A program made the translations under genes and the position numbers. From Calliopsis andreniformis (lineage: Eukaryota; Arthropoda; Insecta; Hymenoptera; Andrenidae), in the NCBI RefSeq assembly GCF_051401765.1, contig NW_027480507.1:248001-312000 (forward strand): a DNA stretch of 64,000 bases. Direction: 5' to 3'. Below the pieces are notes generated by a model. That model searched no databases. It was not told where the DNA came from and saw only the letters and a list, made by a program, of their open reading frames with translations. Below are positions 62,780 to 64,000 of this stretch, in pieces. Every line of letters starts with the position of its first letter. Position 1 is the first letter of the stretch.

Positions 62780-63660
62780 TCCTCAATCTTCAATACTCAA
62801 TCCTCAATCCTCAATCCTCAATACTCAACCATCAATCCTCAATTCTCGATACTCAATGGAATATCCTGAATCCTCAGGATTCAATACACAGACATCTATC
62901 CTGAACCCTCAGCCCTCATCCTCAATCCTCAATCCTCAATCCTCAACCCTCAATATTCAATCCTCAATACTCAATCTTCAATCCTCAATCCTCAATCCTC
63001 AATCCTCAATCCTCAATCCTCAATCCTCAATCCTCAAGCGTCAATCCTCAGTCCTTAATCCCCAAACCTCAATCCTCAGTCCTCAAACCTCAATCCCGAA
63101 TCCTCAATCCTGAATCCTCAATCCCCAATCCTCAATCTTCAATCCTCAATCCTCAATCCTCAATCCTCAATCCTCAATCCTCAATCCTCAATCTCCAATC
63201 CTCAGTCCCCAATCCTCAATCTTCAATCCTCAATCCTCAATACTCAATCCTCAATCCTCTATCCTCAACCTTCAATCCTCGATACTCAATCTTCAATCCT
63301 CAATCCTGAATCCTCAATCCTCAATCCTCAATCCTCAACCATCAATCTTCGATCCTCAATCCTCAATCCTCAATATTCAACACACAACCCTCAACCATCA
63401 ATCCTCAATACTCAACCATCAATTCTCAATTCCCTATACTCAATAGAATATCCTGAATTCTCATGGTTCAACACTCAATCCCCAATCTTCAATCTTCAAA
63501 TCTCAATACACAGACATCTATTCTCATCACTCAACGCTCAACACTTGGTCCTCAATCATCAATCCTTAATCCTCAGTCCTCAATCTTCAATCCTCAATAC
63601 TCAATCTTCAATCCTCAATACTCAATCTTCAATCCTCAATCCCCAGTCGTCAATCTCCAA
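62780..63660. repeat. 3.8-kb-spaced repeat in Region III, right member
   Basis: This is the partner of 58,990-59,840. It also begins a local repeat of about 1.0 kb, because the TCAATGG module at 62,853 recurs at 63,867 (1,014 bp). The ATTTCTCAATACTC variant recurs at about 62,750 and 63,760 with the same order of neighbours. Confidence 0.68.
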
Positions 63661-64000
63661 TCCTCAATGCTCAATCCTCAATCCTCAATCCTCAATCCTC
63701 AATCCTCAATCTTCAATCCCCAATACTCAATCTTCAATCCTCAATCCTCAATCCTCATTTCTCAATACTCAATCCTCAATCATCAATCCTCAATCTTCAA
63801 TACTCAATCCTCAATCCTCTATCCTCAATCCTCAATACTCAACCATCAATCCTCAATTCTCAATACTCAATGGAATATCCTGAATTCTCAGGATTCAATA
63901 CACAAACATCTATCCTGAACCCTCAGCCCTCATCCTAAAACCTCAATCCTCAATCCTCAATCCTCAATATTCAATCCTCAATACTCAATCTTCAATCCTC
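63661..64000. repeat. Start of a further 1.0-kb Region III repeat, cut by the window end
   Basis: The order of variants follows 62,647-63,000 at a shift of about 1,014 with moderate divergence. It includes the TCAATGG module at 63,867 and its hairpin. The array is still in register at base 64,000, so the true edge lies outside the window. Confidence 0.65.

Larger units (their letters stand above)
1..64000. repeat. Heptanucleotide satellite array, consensus TCAATCC
   Basis: Every stretch of the window can be parsed into 7-base units related to TCAATCC. Common variants are TCAATCT, TCAATAC, TCAGTCC, TCAAACC, TCAACCC and TGAATCC. The consensus has no G, so the + strand is extremely G-poor and the - strand carries GG every 7 bases. 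Units of 6 or 8 bases are rare and cause occasional register shifts. No unique sequence, transposon or gene interrupts the array, and it runs off both ends of the window. Heptanucleotide satellites are known in eukaryotes, for example the Drosophila virilis satellites, but I do not recognise this unit as a named family. Location in heterochromatin is inferred from the architecture. Confidence 0.97.
58496..64000. repeat. Region III, diverged right flank of the array
   Basis: The sequence continues from the second 1,138-bp member and shows no near-identical kilobase copy elsewhere in the window apart from its own short-range repeats. The heptamer register continues to the end. Module A is sparse (60,913 and 62,370). 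Hybrid A/B modules occur at 59,619 and 63,440, and a module C variant beginning TCAATGG at 59,060, 62,853 and 63,867. The lower similarity suggests older duplications or less homogenisation. Confidence 0.75.

Noticed and set aside
61884..63113. 409-codon open frame near the right end
   Set aside because: Same heptapeptide cycle. Another open stretch (62,674-62,904) overlaps it in a second frame with the same kind of product, as expected for a repeat.
1..64000. CRISPR array
   Set aside because: There is no alternation of a constant direct repeat with unique spacers. Everything between modules is the same 7-base unit, and no cas gene is present.
1..64000. Telomere repeat tract
   Set aside because: The C-rich/G-rich strand bias is reminiscent of telomeres, but TCAATCC/GGATTGA is not a telomere motif I recognise. 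The units are heavily diverged and organised in kilobase duplications, unlike telomerase-made ends. A subtelomeric location remains possible.
1..64000. Cyanobacterial short tandemly repeated heptamers (STRR type)
   Set aside because: Those are also 7-base repeats, but occur as short intergenic tracts between genes. A 64-kb gene-free array with nested duplications of up to 23 kb does not fit a bacterial genome.
1..64000. tRNA, rRNA or other structured RNA genes
   Set aside because: No cloverleaf, internal promoter boxes or rRNA-like segments were seen. The near absence of G on the + strand makes stable folded RNA from that strand unlikely.
1..64000. Centromeric CENP-B box
   Set aside because: The CENP-B box needs a CG-rich core (TTCG ... 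CGGG). No such sequence was seen, and CGGG is essentially absent from the + strand.

Overview
The window is one uninterrupted tandem array of a 7-bp unit, consensus TCAATCC on the + strand (GGATTGA on the - strand), running from base 1 to base 64,000 without reaching an edge on either side. I find no protein-coding gene, RNA gene, transposon, CRISPR array or unique sequence in it. This architecture (tens of kilobases of a very short unit, built into kilobase-scale higher-order repeats by nested tandem duplications) is typical of eukaryotic satellite DNA in heterochromatin, near centromeres or below telomeres. The sequence gives no basis for naming a species.

The unit contains no G. It therefore reads as the same open heptapeptide cycle (SILNPQS) in all three + frames, while all three - frames meet TGA every 21 bases. 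This alone explains why long open frames appear only on the + strand. They are treated here as by-products, not genes.

Layout. Region I (1 to about 20,240) holds several rearranged copies of a higher-order unit of about 5.4 kb, with further internal duplications of about 3.6 kb, 2.67 kb and 0.92 kb. Region II (20,315-58,495) is a 23,232-bp block followed by its shorter tandem copy of 14,949 bp. The first block contains a nested 7,425-bp tandem duplication. Both blocks carry an embedded segment of Region I type of about 1.9-2.3 kb. Region III (58,496-64,000) is the right flank and is more diverged, with repeats at 1,138 bp, about 1.0 kb and about 3.8 kb.

Four families of diverged but mostly in-register heptamers recur as landmarks. 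Module A has about 70 copies, module B about 28, module C carries a hairpin and an EcoRI site, and module D carries a 6-bp unit that shifts the register. They mark the higher-order units and, in one clear case, the recombination junction. Two junctions can be read at base level: an 8-bp microhomology at 43,547-43,554 and a 41-bp homology inside module A at 32,206-32,246. All comparisons were made by eye. Boundaries called approximate may be off by a few tens of bases.
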